From contig CM077668.1 in NCBI GenBank assembly GCA_039707655.1, positions 401,229,630 through 401,293,629 on the forward strand: a DNA stretch of 64,000 bases. Reading direction: 5' to 3'. Position 1 is the stretch's first letter, and every line of letters begins with the position of its first letter. Shown in pieces: positions 1-11,493 of this stretch. The notes under the pieces were generated by a model that searched no databases, was not told where the DNA came from, and was given only the letters and a program-made list of their open reading frames with translations. Source of the DNA: Elymus sibiricus. Its lineage: Eukaryota > Streptophyta > Magnoliopsida > Poales > Poaceae. A program made the translations under genes and the position numbers.

Positions 1-1405
1 CATAGAACTTCTCATGAGCAAGTAACAATTCATCACAACAACGAAGTATAAGACATAAACTTTCTTGAAAACTAACAAACTATGTTCTCAGTCAACAATG
101 CAATTGCAATTCATCATATTTTCAGGAAGGGTCTCATGTAGGAGCTTTTATCAAGTCCACATACTCAACCATCATTTAGTCTTCTATGATTGCTAACACT
201 CACAACATATATATGGAGCAAAAAGTTTCAGCCAGAAACATAGAAAGATAGGGGCTTATAATTTCGCCTCCCAACTTATTCACCTCAAGGGTAATGTCAA
301 CAATAATAACTCATGATCACTCATATCCAACTGGATATATGTGCCTAGATCTTTCCCCACCACATGATGCTTGCAAAAGAGAAAAATAAAAAGGAATAGA
401 GGAGAACACTATTGACTCTTGCATAAAAAGTAAATACATAAAAGTAAAAGATAGGCCCTTTGCAGAGGGAAGCAGAGGTTGTCATGCGCTTTTTGTTGTT
501 GGATGCACAATCTCTTAATGCAAGGGAACGTCACTTTATATTGCCCCTTGTGATAGCAACCTTTATTATGCAGTCCGTCGCTTTTATTTCTTTACCATCA
601 CAAGTTCGTACAAAGCTTATTTTCCTTTACAATAAAAATTCATACATATTTAGGAGCAATTTTTATTGCTTTATGAACTAATGACAACTTACTTGAAGGA
701 TCTTATTCAATCCATAGGTAGATATAGTGGACTCTCATGACATGAAACTGGGTTTAAGGGTTTTGGATGCAGAAGTAGTATCTCTACTTGGTGCGGATTT
801 TTGGCTAGCAAAGATATTGGGCAAGCACCACATGTTGGAGGATCTATGACAATATAACTTCTATGTGAATATAAGCAAACATAATTCATTACGTTGTCTT
901 CCTTGTCCAACGTCAACAATTTGACATAAAATACTCAATGGGGGCTCACAATCATAAAAGATGTCCAAGATAGTGTATTTGCATGTGAATCTTCTCTTCC
1001 CTTATTAATTTTTTTCATGAATTGCATCATTGACTAATGCTATGCTTGTTAACCTTCAATAAATTTACCACTTATACTTTTCTTTATGTAATGTCATTAC
1101 TTTCCATAAGATTAGCATATGATATTTTTTCATTATTTTCATTGCTAGGATTGAAACATAAAAATAAAGAAGCAAAAACTCAAACTACTCTTTATTATAT
1201 AACTCTCAACTCAATTACATAGATAGATAGATCACGAAACTAGCACTCGAAAATAGATCATACTAAACTTTTATTCAACTAGATCATGAAATAACTAAGG
1301 ATCGAACTAAAAATAGGTAAAGATAATAAAAGTGATGGTGATACGATACCGGGGCACCTCCCCCAAGCTTGGCACTAGCCAAGGGGAGCGCCCATACCCA
1401 TGTAC
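1..1405 (-). other. 3' noncoding region of element A
   Basis: AT-rich sequence without a credible reading frame. It aligns by eye with 54995-56110 of element C, for example the shared stretches around 60-110/55020-55070 and 440-620/55430-55610, so it is the region between the last ORF and the 3' LTR of the A/C group. Confidence 0.75.
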
Positions 1406-1816
1406 TCAAGTTTCTTTCTTCGGTGATGAAGGTGATGATGAAGTAGTGGGCTTGTCCTTCAGTTTTTGCTTGAGAACATAGTTTTCTTTCTTCAACTTGC
1501 TAATTTCTTGCTCAAGCTCCACTATCTTCTCACACAATACGTTCTTGTTTTCCTGTAGAAGACGGAAAGGGATAAATTGGATCTTAGATTTGTTTACTAT
1601 GTTTGGAAGGCTCAACTTCTTGAACTCCACATGCATATCTCCCGGTTGAGGTAGAGGGGCATCTTCTTCATCTGAGCTCGCGTCTTCTGTTCCCTTCATG
1701 TTGGCATCTCGCTCCTCCTCTGCAGACCATCCATATGGGTCTATATCCCCATAGATCCTTGGATTTGTAACATAGTGTGATACGAAGCTCTCTCCATCTG
1801 AGTCTTGAGACGACAT
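1406..1816 (-). CDS. 3'-proximal ORF of element A, coiled-coil protein of unknown function
   Basis: An intact 136-codon frame downstream of A's integrase, in the place where Athila elements carry an extra (env-like or ORF1-like) gene. The N-terminal half is acidic with a DPYGW motif near residues 26-30 and a DASSDEED cluster near residue 45. Residues ~88-120 form a leucine/lysine/glutamate heptad region (VELEQEISKLKKEN), a likely coiled coil, followed by a Ser/Pro-rich tail. No signal peptide or membrane segment is visible, so an envelope role is not supported. A TATA-like box lies ~80 bp upstream. I do not recognise a named domain; it may be a remnant of a longer ORF. Confidence 0.6.
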   Translation of the reverse strand: MSSQDSDGESFVSHYVTNPRIYGDIDPYGWSAEEERDANMKGTEDASSDEEDAPLPQPGDMHVEFKKLSLPNIVNKSKIQFIPFRLLQENKNVLCEKIVELEQEISKLKKENYVLKQKLKDKPTTSSSPSSPKKET

Positions 1817-1896
1817 ACTTTCGGATCTGTCAGAAAGATAGCACGAAACAAGAACAGAGGAGAATCTTGCGATACGGTGGTCAAAACATCCGGGAG

Positions 1897-1904
1897 TATA
1901 TATA
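1897..1904 (-). promoter_or_regulatory. TATA-like box upstream of the 3' ORF of A
   Basis: On the minus strand the sequence reads CTTTATATATACTCCCGG. The box is about 80 bp before the ATG at 1816 and ~70 bp downstream of the GC-rich inverted repeat at 1972-2030. This matches the hairpin-then-TATA order seen in the LTRs of B and C, so an internal promoter is plausible. Inferred only. Confidence 0.4.
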
Positions 1905-1971
1905 AAGTATTTTTATCTTGCAAAACAAGTATTCCAGGAGAAAACATAGTCGGGAAGGCTCATGAGGGGCC

Positions 1972-2030
1972 CACGAGCCACCAGGGCGCGCCTGGGGGGG
2001 AGGGGGGGTGGCGCGCCCTGGTGCCTCGTG
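1972..2030. repeat. GC-rich inverted repeat (internal copy in A)
   Basis: Arms 1972-1992 and 2010-2030 pair at 20 of 21 positions; the core is GAGNCACCAGGGCGCGCC with a G-rich spacer. The same inverted repeat occurs in the LTRs of I, B and C and inside B. Confidence 0.85.
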
Positions 2031-2158
2031 TGCACCTCGTGGGTCCCCTCGGCTGTTTCTTATTTTTATATTTTTTCTAATATTCCAAAACTGACAGAAA
2101 GTATTTTTATGGAATTTTTGGAGTCGGTTTACTTACCATATCACGTACCTCTTCCTTT

Positions 2159-3261
2159 TCAGGGTTCTAGAGTGTTCTGGAAGGTCTCTCTTATGTATTC
2201 CTCCGGTGTCATAGTTTGAATAATGTTAGTCTCAACATTAATAGGTGTACCTGAGATGCAATGCTTAATTCTTTGCCCATTGACCACCTTCGGATTAGTG
2301 CCTTCGGCGTTATTGATCTTAATGGCTCCAGAGCGATAAACTTCCTCGATGATATACGGTCCTTCCCATTTAGAGAGAAGTTTTCCTGCAAAAAATCTAA
2401 AACGAGAATTGTACAATAGAACATACTCACCCACTTTGAATTCCTGTTTTTGAATTCTTTTATCATGCCATCTTTTAACTTTTTCTTTAAACAATTTGGC
2501 ATTTTCATAAGCTTGGGTTCTCCATTCATCTAGTGAGCCAATATCAAATAATCTCTTTTCACCGGCAAGTTTAAAATCATAATTGAGTTCTTTAATTGCC
2601 CAATATGCTTTATGTTCTAACTCAAGAGGTAAATGACATGCTTTTCCATAAACCATTTTATAAGGAGACATACCCATAGGATTTTTATAAGCAGTTCTAT
2701 ATGCCCATAATGCATCGTCAAGTTTCTTAGACCTATTCTTTCTAGATCTATTGATGGTCTTTTACAAAATTAACTTTATTTCTCTATTGCTCAATTCCAC
2801 TTGACCACTAGATTGAGGGTGATAGGGAGATGCAATTCTATGGTTGACATCATATTTAGCAAGCAGTTTACGGAATGCACCATGAATAAAATGTGAACCA
2901 CCATCAGTCATTAAATATCTAGGGACTCCGCACCTCGGGAAAATAACTTCTTTAAGCATTTTAATAGAAGTGTTATGATCAGCACTACTAGTTGGAATAG
3001 CTTCTACCCACTTACTAACGTAATCAACAGCAACTAAAATATGTGTATACCCATTAGAGGAAGGAAAAGGTCCCATATAATCAAATCCCCAAACATTCAA
3101 TAACAAGTGAATAATTCATCGGCATTTCCTGACGTCTACTAATATTACCAATTCTTTGACATTCATCACAAGATAAGACAAACTTACGAGCATCCTTGAA
3201 AAGAGTATGCCAATAAAAACTGGATTGTAGTACCTTATGTGCAGTTCTGTCTCCCGCATGG
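2159..3261 (-). pseudogene. Element A pol: integrase zinc finger, core and C-terminal part (broken)
   Basis: Minus-strand integrase of a Ty3/Gypsy polyprotein, which would join element cDNA to host DNA. The zinc finger is visible as HHAGDRTAH followed by CDECQ (about 3140-3261). The core has all three catalytic acids: D in GFDYMGP, D in MTDGGSHF and E in [12 protein letters not shown] (about 2762-3090). The C-terminal part runs from about 2690 down to 2159, starting near the [15 protein letters not shown] motif and including [10 protein letters not shown]. The frame is broken between the finger and the core (shift near 3090) and by a stop at 2762-2764. The piece begins exactly at the insertion point of G, and its upstream neighbour is at 21441. 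Confidence 0.9.
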
Positions 3262-4041
3262 TGTGACGCCCCCAACTTAATCGTGCACTAATCATACACA
3301 CAAATGCACATGATCAAGCCAAAGGACTCACTTGAAGATATCACAACACAACTCTAAACACAAATAAAAGTCATACAAGCTTTATATTACAAGCCAGGGG
3401 CCTCGAGGGCTCGAATACATAGCTTGAGTCATACAAGCATCAGCGGAAGCATCAGATATCTGAGTACAGACATAAAAGTTAAACAGATAAGCCTTAAGAA
3501 GGCGGGGCAAAACAACGACACTGGATCGAAAGGCGCAGGCCTCCTGCTTGGGTGCCTCCTATCTACTCCTGGTCGTCGGCGGTCTCCACGTAGTAGTACT
3601 CTCCACCAGAGGGGTAGTAGTAGTAGTCGTCGATAGGGGGGCTGGCTCCGGGGCTCCGTCATCTGGTCACAGCAATTGGGTATGGGGCAAAAGGGGAAGC
3701 AAAGCAACCGTGAGTACTCATCCAAAGTACTCGCAAGACTTACATCAGAACTATTCTAAGAATGCATTGGTATCAAGCAGGGGCTGTATCAGTGGACTGG
3801 ACTGCAGAAATGCCAGAATAGAGAGAGGGCCTAGCCTATCAAAGACTAGCATCTTCAGCGTCTTGCAGCATAAGAAGAGTGCAGATTAGTACATAAATAT
3901 AGTAGTAGCACTAAGTAGCAACAACGACCAGAGATCCTTCCTCGACTCCCTACGAGAAAGCGATCCCGGAGCTAACATAGTAACCAGTTCTAGTTGTACA
4001 AGATTGGGAAATTTCCGAGCGTCCTGTTACCATGGACACGG

Positions 4042-4080
4042 CTATTCGAATAGATATACTTCCCTGCAGGGGTGCACCAA
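4042..4080 (-). promoter_or_regulatory. Conserved palindromic block in G left LTR
   Basis: Contains CTATTCGAATAG (4042-4053, a perfect palindrome) beside CGTGTCC (minus strand) and the palindrome CCCTGCAGGG (about 4071-4080). The same arrangement is present in the right LTR of G, in F and H, and in the otherwise different LTR E. Function unknown. Confidence 0.6.
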
Positions 4081-4699
4081 CTTACCCAACACGCTTGATT
4101 AACTCTGGCCGGACACACTTGCTTGGTCCATGCCCGGCCTCGGCTGATCGACACGTCGTAGCCCTACCTAGGTTCAACAGAGAGGCCAGCACGCCGGTCT
4201 ACAACCTAAGTGCTCAAGGGTCTTGGGACCATCGCCCTTTGCACTCCTGCGCATTGCGTGGGTAGCCGGGAGTAGACCTAGCCCCCTTAATACAAGCGCG
4301 AGCGTTCCCAGTCCAACCCGGCGCGTGGCGCTCAATCGTTGATGTCTGAAGAACTTCGGCTGATACATATGACGCCGAGTGCCCATACTATTCCCGCGTG
4401 ATGGTTAGTGCGAAAAGGCCAGAGGCCCACTCAGATCACATAGCCTAACCCATTAGTGTGTTGGGAGCTCGCGGAAACAAGCAGAGACTCACGATCATGT
4501 GACCCCGTCGGCCCGTCTCGTGGACTTACGGCAAGGGCCAGGAATGCCCGGCCGTGCCACGTAATCAGCACACGGGTAACCTCATGGTCAACCCGACTCC
4601 ACATCTCTCGCGGGTACCCCTCGGGGCTGACCCGACTTTATCAGGTATCTGTAGTAAAGTCAAGGTAACCGTGTGTCCATAACATCAAGATGGAATTCG

Positions 4700-4904
4700 A
4701 GGAATCACCCTCGTTGGATTCCCACTCGATGTACCCGTCAAGGTGAACCCAGAGGAATCACCCTCGATGGTATTCATACTTGCGGGGTTGCACGACAGAA
4801 GCTTCGTCGGAGGTGGTGAAAGAGGAATCACCCTCGGTAACCCACAACCAACTAGCTGTACTGCAGAGGCAACATCAGGAGTGAGATAAAAGGTATCACC
4901 CTCG
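4700..4904 (-). repeat. Four-copy AGGAATCACCCTCG array in G left LTR
   Basis: Copies start at 4700, 4753, 4823 and 4891 (the last has AGGTATCACCCTCG). Spacings of 53, 70 and 68 bp are identical in the right LTR and in H, and nearly so, mirrored, in F. Confidence 0.8.
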
Positions 4905-5120
4905 GCACTCGATATTAGCTCTGCAGATTCGAGCAACTTAGGGGGGTTGTGTGGTGATGTGCTTGTCTCAGCCCGTCGATCACATCGATCGGGTCACTGG
5001 AAACTAAGCGGGGCAACTTGGACAAGGAAGAGGGGCCACGGATGGTTCACTACCAACCTAAACTAAGCATTTAGGATATCAGGTAAGTATCAATAGCAGT
5101 TTATAAAAACAGGCTATGCA

Positions 5121-5363
5121 TCAGAATAGGTAATACCGGGACAACAGTTGTAGCAATTCTAATGCAAGCATAAGGGAGAAAGAATAGGTGATATAGGCAT
5201 GTTCAAGGGGGTTTTGCTTGCCTGGAAGCTTTGCCGGAAAAGAAGAGCTTTCGGTGATGAAGTAGTCCTCAGGGGCCACGTCAGTGTCGGGATCTACCAG
5301 AGAAGAAGAGGGGGAAGAAACAGATAAATACACGGCAACAAAAGAAATCTCAAAGCATGACAT
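5121..5363 (-). CDS. Short conserved ORF inside G left LTR
   Basis: An 80-codon minus-strand frame with a hydrophobic start (about residues 6-20), an acidic middle beginning VDPDTD, and a KLPGKQNPLEHAYITYSF motif at about residues 44-61. Related frames occur at the same place in the right LTR, in F and in H. Whether it is translated is unknown; it could equally be a constrained RNA or simple shared ancestry. Confidence 0.35.
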   Translation of the reverse strand: MSCFEISFVAVYLSVSSPSSSLVDPDTDVAPEDYFITESSSFPAKLPGKQNPLEHAYITYSFSLMLALELLQLLSRYYLF

Positions 5364-5689
5364 GACTATATGCTATGGCGGGGTGATCTAACGCAGTGCT
5401 ACACGTTGCAGGCGGAGCGGGAAAATATCTGGGGATATTTTCCCGGCTACGGGCATCTGTCAGACAGATGAACTGGAGGGGAAGGTTCCATGTTTGCATG
5501 GTTGTGGGCATGTGACAGGTAAACGGAGGTCATATTCGGATTCGTCTCGTTTTTCTGATCAACTTTCATGTTGAAAACTTTTCGATTCGAGCTACGGTTT
5601 ATTTTCTATGATTTTCCGAAGTTTTAAATCATTTTCTGAAATTAACAGATTATTTTAATTACTAAAATCGACAGAAAAAGGAATATGAC

Positions 5690-6790
5690 ATCATCATTGC
5701 GTCAGCGGTCAGCTGACCAGTTGACCAGTCAACGGGGTCCACTGGGACCCACTGACAGTGATTGGGCGCTGCCCAGTCAGCTGTTGACTGGGTCAACTGG
5801 GTCCAGTGGGACCCACATGTCAGTCAGCCACGGTCACAGACAAGTGGGGCCGGTCAACGCCACGTCATCAAGGTCAAAGCTGACGCGTGGGGCCACCGTG
5901 TTTATTACTAATCCTAACCAGAAAATTAACCGGGTTTAATTAACATGCGGGACCCACATGTCATAGGCACGGGGGTAATTAACCGCGTCATTAGTGGGCT
6001 AATGACGGCGCCACGTCATCACCACCGAAGTAACGCCGGCGAGGCCATCCCGACGGGGGTCGAGCACCGTGCGCTCGCTACGGTGCGTCAAATCGAGCGT
6101 GGTTTGCGGAAATGTGCTCCTAGCCTCGTGCGCTACTCGCTGGTGCTGGGGATGGACCGAATGGTCGCCGGAGTTGAGGCCGGCGACGAGGTTTGCGGCG
6201 GCTGCGTTCGGGCTAGCACAGGAGACGGCAAGCGGCGACCGAACCTAAGGGGAAAAAGGGCGGGAGGAAGCGCAGCTCACCGCGGAGCTCGGTGACGCGC
6301 TCGGGGAGGCCCGGGTGCTCAGACGACGGCGGATCGAGGCCGCGGCCGTGGCGGAGAGCGACGACGCAGACGGCATGGATAGGGCGTCCCGCCATCGATC
6401 AGTAGATGAACGCGACGTAGAGGACCACGGGCATCCTCCTGGACATCTTGGCTGGCCGAGAGGGGGCCGGTGGCCACGGCGATGAGGGTAGCACGGCGGC
6501 GACAGCGGTGGAGCTCACTGGATCGGGCGCATCGAGCGATGGAGCGGGAAAAGATGGGGCTAGGGTTTCGGGGGGAGAGAGAGGCAGTGGGGTGAGGCCT
6601 TATCCTCGCCGGGGCGCCGCGGGATGGACGACGCGTGCTGTTTCGCCGACGAGAGGGCGCGCGCGGCTGACATGCGAGGAGAGAGAGCGGGAGGAAGAAG
6701 GAGAGATAGTTGGGCTGGGCCAGGCTACACTGTGCGGTTGTGGGCTTAAGTGCACAGTTACATTTCCCTTTTTCTTTTTCTGTCAAATGG
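5690..6790 (-). other. GC-rich island of G left LTR
   Basis: CpG- and GC-rich stretch with many overlapping frames on both strands, none with a recognisable protein. It lies in the upstream half of the LTR in the transcribed (minus) direction, so it may contain the promoter. The four repeated GTCAACTGG/GTTGACTGG-like words at about 5705-5810 form short inverted repeats. Confidence 0.5.
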
Positions 6791-7207
6791 ATTAGCTCCT
6801 GACTTGGATTAGTTAGTGCACCAGATGATTTTTGCCAGGGTTGAAACTTGGCACTTAAGTACTAGGTGGCATCCTGGGCTAGCACAGAAAGATTCAGGAT
6901 TTTTCGAATTGTTTAACTATTTTTTGAAAATGAAAAGGCCAAACAAATTGCTGCTGGACCACTAAATTAATTCCCAAGGGCATTTTGGGAATTCAAAAGA
7001 GGTAGGTTTCAACATGACAAATATTTAGAGAATATTTGCCAAACTGTGAACTATTTTGATTGCATGACACAGAAAGTAATTATTTGACATGCAATTTAAA
7101 TTTGAATTTGGCTTAGATTTGGACAAGTGGCAGAATGGCTTAGTGATCATGATGACATGGCCACCATTAGCATGAGTTCACTGTAGCGTGACACTGGGGG
7201 TGTTACA

Positions 7208-7222
7208 AATCTCCTCCACTAC
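7208..7222 (-). other. Polypurine tract of element G
   Basis: Minus strand reads GTAGTGGAGGAGATT directly before the LTR start TGTAACACC. A purine-rich run here is where plus-strand DNA synthesis primes in LTR elements. Confidence 0.65.
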
Positions 7223-9972
7223 AAGAAATCTCGTCCCGAGATTTAAGATGTGGAGTAAGGGGGAAAAAGTTCTGGTTACGAAATTCTAACGAGTCTTCTT
7301 GATCTTGGTTGCTCTTCTCGAAGAGTTCACTTCATGGTGTTTATCCCTCTATTCCTTTGTCCTGTGCGTCGTGACGAAGTTGTCATTCTTCCTTCGGAAT
7401 CTTCATCCTACTTACGAAAAGAAAAAGGGGTATCTTCGGGAGAACGGACCTTTGCAAGGTTAATTATCTGGTGGATAACTCGAGGAATGTGGCAGAAAGT
7501 ATCTCTCGAATTGAAACTTAAGAAAAGATCGAGAGCAAAGTAAGAAGGTACAATAAGGAGTTTCAAGCGGATAGACAATCGTCTGATGCTTGAAACAGAG
7601 TGTGAAAGAGGTTCAGAGCAACGGAAATAAGTATTGCGTGTGATACCCGAATTGATCGTCTCTAGGAAGGGGGCTCGTGAATTACATACGAAGCCAAGCG
7701 TGAGGAATAACTTTGGAAACAGGGATGTACAAGAGAGTCAGGTTTCGATCCTGTGGAACTGTGGTGAGTGTCGATCGAGAGTAGGGAGAACGGTGACATC
7801 TTACATGGTCACGACAACAAGGCATGTCAGAAGATAGCTTGTCAGCTCTGTCGGCAACATCGTCGGTACCAAGGGCGGGGGATGAAGAGAACCATTTTCC
7901 TGCTCGTTGAAACGAGGCGGACCAATAGGCAAAGTTCTCGTCCACCGGTGTTACCGGAATGTCATCAACAATAGTAACAGGGTCTTCCTATCAAAGTTGT
8001 ACAACGAGGTGTTTACATAAGCAGGGAATTATTACTGCTTAGATCATATAGAGCACAAGAAAGGTTAAACAGACAAATGGAAAGGAAAATGTGATTATCA
8101 GATTAGACAGACCAATGGAAAGGAAAATGTGTTTATACACAAGAATTAGGAGTATATCCTTTCCCAAGGACAAGCAAGGCTTGATATACCTGACAGGACA
8201 TCAGGTAATTATCCATTTAGATAAAGAGGCAAGAAAAATTCATGATGTTTACCCACACAACGGTGTTTGGACAATCGATCAAGAAACAGTTAGCATTTCG
8301 CTTACAATGTTCTTGTTGATATTCGGAATACCACAGTCATGCTTCGTGGTAGCAATGATATGGTGTTAAATAAAGATTGAGTTTAAAGATCACAAGAAAT
8401 ACAAAGGAACAATTCCAAGAATAGCAAGGAACCCAAGTATAACCAAAACAAGACCAAGTCTGTGTTGGCAAGAAGGCAAGAATGTTGTTGGCGATAACAC
8501 AATTCACCGAGGGGCAAGGTTGGTATTTCTCACCATGAATTCAATTGACAACTCAGAAGAAGTCAAAATGTTGACGCTGATCACGACACATTTTGTCCAG
8601 AGGTTTCAAGAGGATGCAATCGAACAGCGATGGCATCAAGCAAGAGAATGACGAAGTGGAAGGTTATGGAATCAAAAGATAAGATGCAAGCTCAGAATCA
8701 GAGTTGCTTTTCAAGACAACAAAACGATGTTGAAAACTCGATGTAAGCCTTGCTCACGGTTTGAAGAATTCGTGCACCAAGAAGGACGAGGTAGCATGGT
8801 CAAAGGTAGCCTGCTAAGGATGTAGCCGGTAGTCTAGGAATGACAAGATCGAGTTTAGATTTCCCAGCAACAATTTACCAAGGGTAGAGGATACAATTTA
8901 CCAAAGGCACTATGTATTAGGGGGGGGGAGTTCACAGAATTTTGAATGTGAAGGACACTGTCGGATAATAATCCAACAAAGGATTTGGCGGTCCAGAAGG
9001 GATCTGATGTGATTATCGGTACTCAACCAGAAGCAGGAACAATGCAAAGGCATCGGATTATAGAAACATCTGAATAATTCGACGGTTAAATACAAAAAAT
9101 TATGATATCCAGATCGGTGTAACAGAATCAGATGCTTTGATTAAATATGAGTGAGTTACATAGAACTAGAGGGACAATCAATTGCAACTTGATTGGCCGA
9201 GAGCCAACTCATGTCCAAAATGACGTCTGAGCAGGAAGGACGAAGTCTTGGAATTAATTGATGATAGCGAGAATTCACATACATATTTAATCGATAGGCT
9301 CAGAATGACAAATACAAAGGATGTTAATGAATATTGCTAGACATATGGAATTAACCATAATGCAGGCATACAAGACTTTACAAAGCAATAAGTTGCACTG
9401 GATTCTCGGGAGATCAGATAGTATTTCAAAGTATTTTGGGAAGCACATGAACAACTGGGGATGAACGAATCCCGATAAGTGTGAGGAATTATCCGCAGTG
9501 CGAAAAGAAACTGCAAGGTAGTAGGCACAAAGGATTCCCGGAATGTCGGAGAGTATTTCGGGGTATCTTGTAATAACAAGAGCAACTGGGGATGAAGGTA
9601 CAAACGGCAAGGATGGGTAGCTATCCACGGGGATTTATTGGTGGTAGGGAATTGCAAAAGCAGTGGACACAAAGGTCTTAGGAAACATCGAAGAGTATCT
9701 TTGGAATCTTCTGATGAACCAAGTGAGCATCTAGTATGAGGGGCTCTCCGGGTGGAAGTAGTTACGAGAACCTAAAGTTAGAGTTAGCAAAATCTTTAAC
9801 CCGAATAGAAGAGAGATCAGAGTCCCAGAGTAAAGGAGAGGAATAAAAGATCCTAATACCACCCATTGGCGACGTGGGCCCGTAAGCCACACAGCCATGT
9901 TAGTAAAACCGTTTTGCAAAGACTAGACTCAACTTCGGCCAAGGAGTTGGAAAGGGGATTCCTACAGGCAGT
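7208..9972 (-). other. Noncoding internal domain of element G
   Basis: About 2.77 kb between the left LTR and the nested element I, with 17 more bases after I (17483-17499). No frame exceeds ~113 codons and none resembles gag, protease, RT or integrase on either strand. This agrees with a LARD-type internal domain, or with a very decayed coding region. It includes a G run near 8921-8929 and a self-complementary ATCTCGTCCCGAGAT at 7228-7242. Confidence 0.6.
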
Positions 9973-11477
9973 TGATAACCCACAATTATAGGGGATCAAT
10001 TGTAGCTTTTTCGATAAATAATAGTGTCGAACCCAACGAGGAGCTGAAGGTAGAATTAATATTATCTTCAAGTTCTATCGACCACCGATACAACTCTACG
10101 CGCACTTAACATTCGCTTTACCTAGAACAAGTATGAAACTATTTTGTAGGTGATAGGATAGGTTTGCAAGAATAAAACTAGAAGTACTTTGCGAAAATAA
10201 AACTATGAATAATTTGCAAGATAATAAAAGTTAGTTGTTTAGTAGAAAGCTTTTGTAACACAAGAGAATGATTTGTCCCTAGGCAATCGATAGCTAGACC
10301 GGTAATCATTGTTGCAATTTTATATGAGGGAGAGGCATGAGCTAACATATTTTCCGTATTTGGATCATATGCACTTATGATTGGAACTCTAGCAAGCATC
10401 CGCAACTACCAAAGATCATTACGGTAAAACCCAACCATAGCATTAAGTATCAAGTCCCCTTTACTCCCATACGCAACAACCCCCTTACTCGGGTGTAAGC
10501 TTCTGTCACTCTAGCCACCCACCATAAGAGAATTATGAACGTATAGCAACACCCTACAGCGGGAATCCCTCACGCTTGCGCGACATGGAGGGCACCATAG
10601 GACAACACCAAAATAAAACATACAACTCAAACCAATCACGATCATCAATCAACCCATAGGACAAAAAGAATCTACTCAAACATCATAGGATGGCCACAAA
10701 TCATTGGATAATAATATGTAGCATTAAGCACCATGTTTAAGTAGAGATTACAGCAGGGAGAAGAGGTGTTACACCGCTGCATAGAGGGGGAGAGAGTTGG
10801 TGTTGACGGCAGCGAAGTTGTTGGTGTAGATTGCCGTCACGATGGTTCCCCCGGCGGAGCTCCGGCGCCACCGAAAGAGAGGGGGAGAGAGCCCCCCTCC
10901 TTCTTCTTCTTCCTTGGCCTCCGTCCTAGATGGGAGGAGAGTTCCCCCTCTGGTCCATGGCTGCCATGGCAGCGGAGGGGCAGGAGCCCCTCCTAGATTG
11001 GATCTCTCCCTCTGTTCTCTTCTGTTTCGCGCTCCTGTTTTCTGGCCTTTCACCGTTTCTTAAATTCCCGGAGATCCGAAACTCCGATTGCGCTGAAATT
11101 TTAACATGATTTTTTTCTGGATATTAGCTTCCCTGCGCCCGAAGAAGGGCACCAACCGACCTACGAGGGCCTCACGAGGCACCACGGCACGCCGGGCCCC
11201 CCTGGCGCGCCCTGGTGCCTCGTGGGGCCCACGAGCACCGCCTTACGTTGATTCCACCTCCCAAAAATCACATATATTCCAAAATAATTGTCCGTAAAAT
11301 TTTAGGATATGGATTTTCTGTGAAACAACAAACAAGCAGAAAACAGGAACTGGCACTGGGCACTGGATCAATATGTTAGTCCCTTAAAACAATATAAAAT
11401 GTTGCCAAAAGTATGTGTAAATTATAGGATATTGGCATGAAACAATAAAAAATTATAGATACGATGGAGACGTATCA
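9973..11477 (-). repeat. 3' LTR of element I
   Basis: Begins TGATAACCCACAATTATAGG and ends GACGTATCA on the plus strand; 1505 bp. Contains the GC-rich inverted repeat at 11173-11224, about 255 bp from the transcription-side end. The similarity to the LTR ends of B suggests related families. Confidence 0.88.
11173..11224. repeat. GC-rich inverted repeat in I left LTR
   Basis: Arms 11173-11193 and 11204-11224 with core GAGGCACCACGGCACGCC versus GGCGCGCCCTGGTGCCTC; two mismatches between arms. Confidence 0.8.
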
Positions 11478-11493
11478 GCATCCCCAAGCTTAA
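11478..11493 (-). other. Polypurine tract of element I
   Basis: Minus strand reads TTAAGCTTGGGGATGC immediately before the LTR start. The identical sequence borders the left LTR of C. Confidence 0.65.

Larger units (their letters stand above)
3262..7207 (-). repeat. 3' LTR of element G
   Basis: This TG...CA LTR of 3946 bp is the downstream LTR in the element's own orientation. It carries, from left to right, a conserved 3' end, the palindromic block near 4042, the four-copy motif array at 4700-4904, a short ORF at 5121-5363 and a GC-rich island at about 5690-6790. Compared with the right LTR over ~1.1 kb by eye, about 4% of positions differ, and a ~20 bp stretch near 5505-5530 is missing from the right copy. 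Confidence 0.9.

Noticed and set aside
6319..6795. 155- and 115-codon frames on opposite strands in the G LTR, repeated at 20547-21023
   Set aside because: They overlap each other on opposite strands in a CpG-rich island and show no domain. Conservation between the two LTRs is expected from their common origin.
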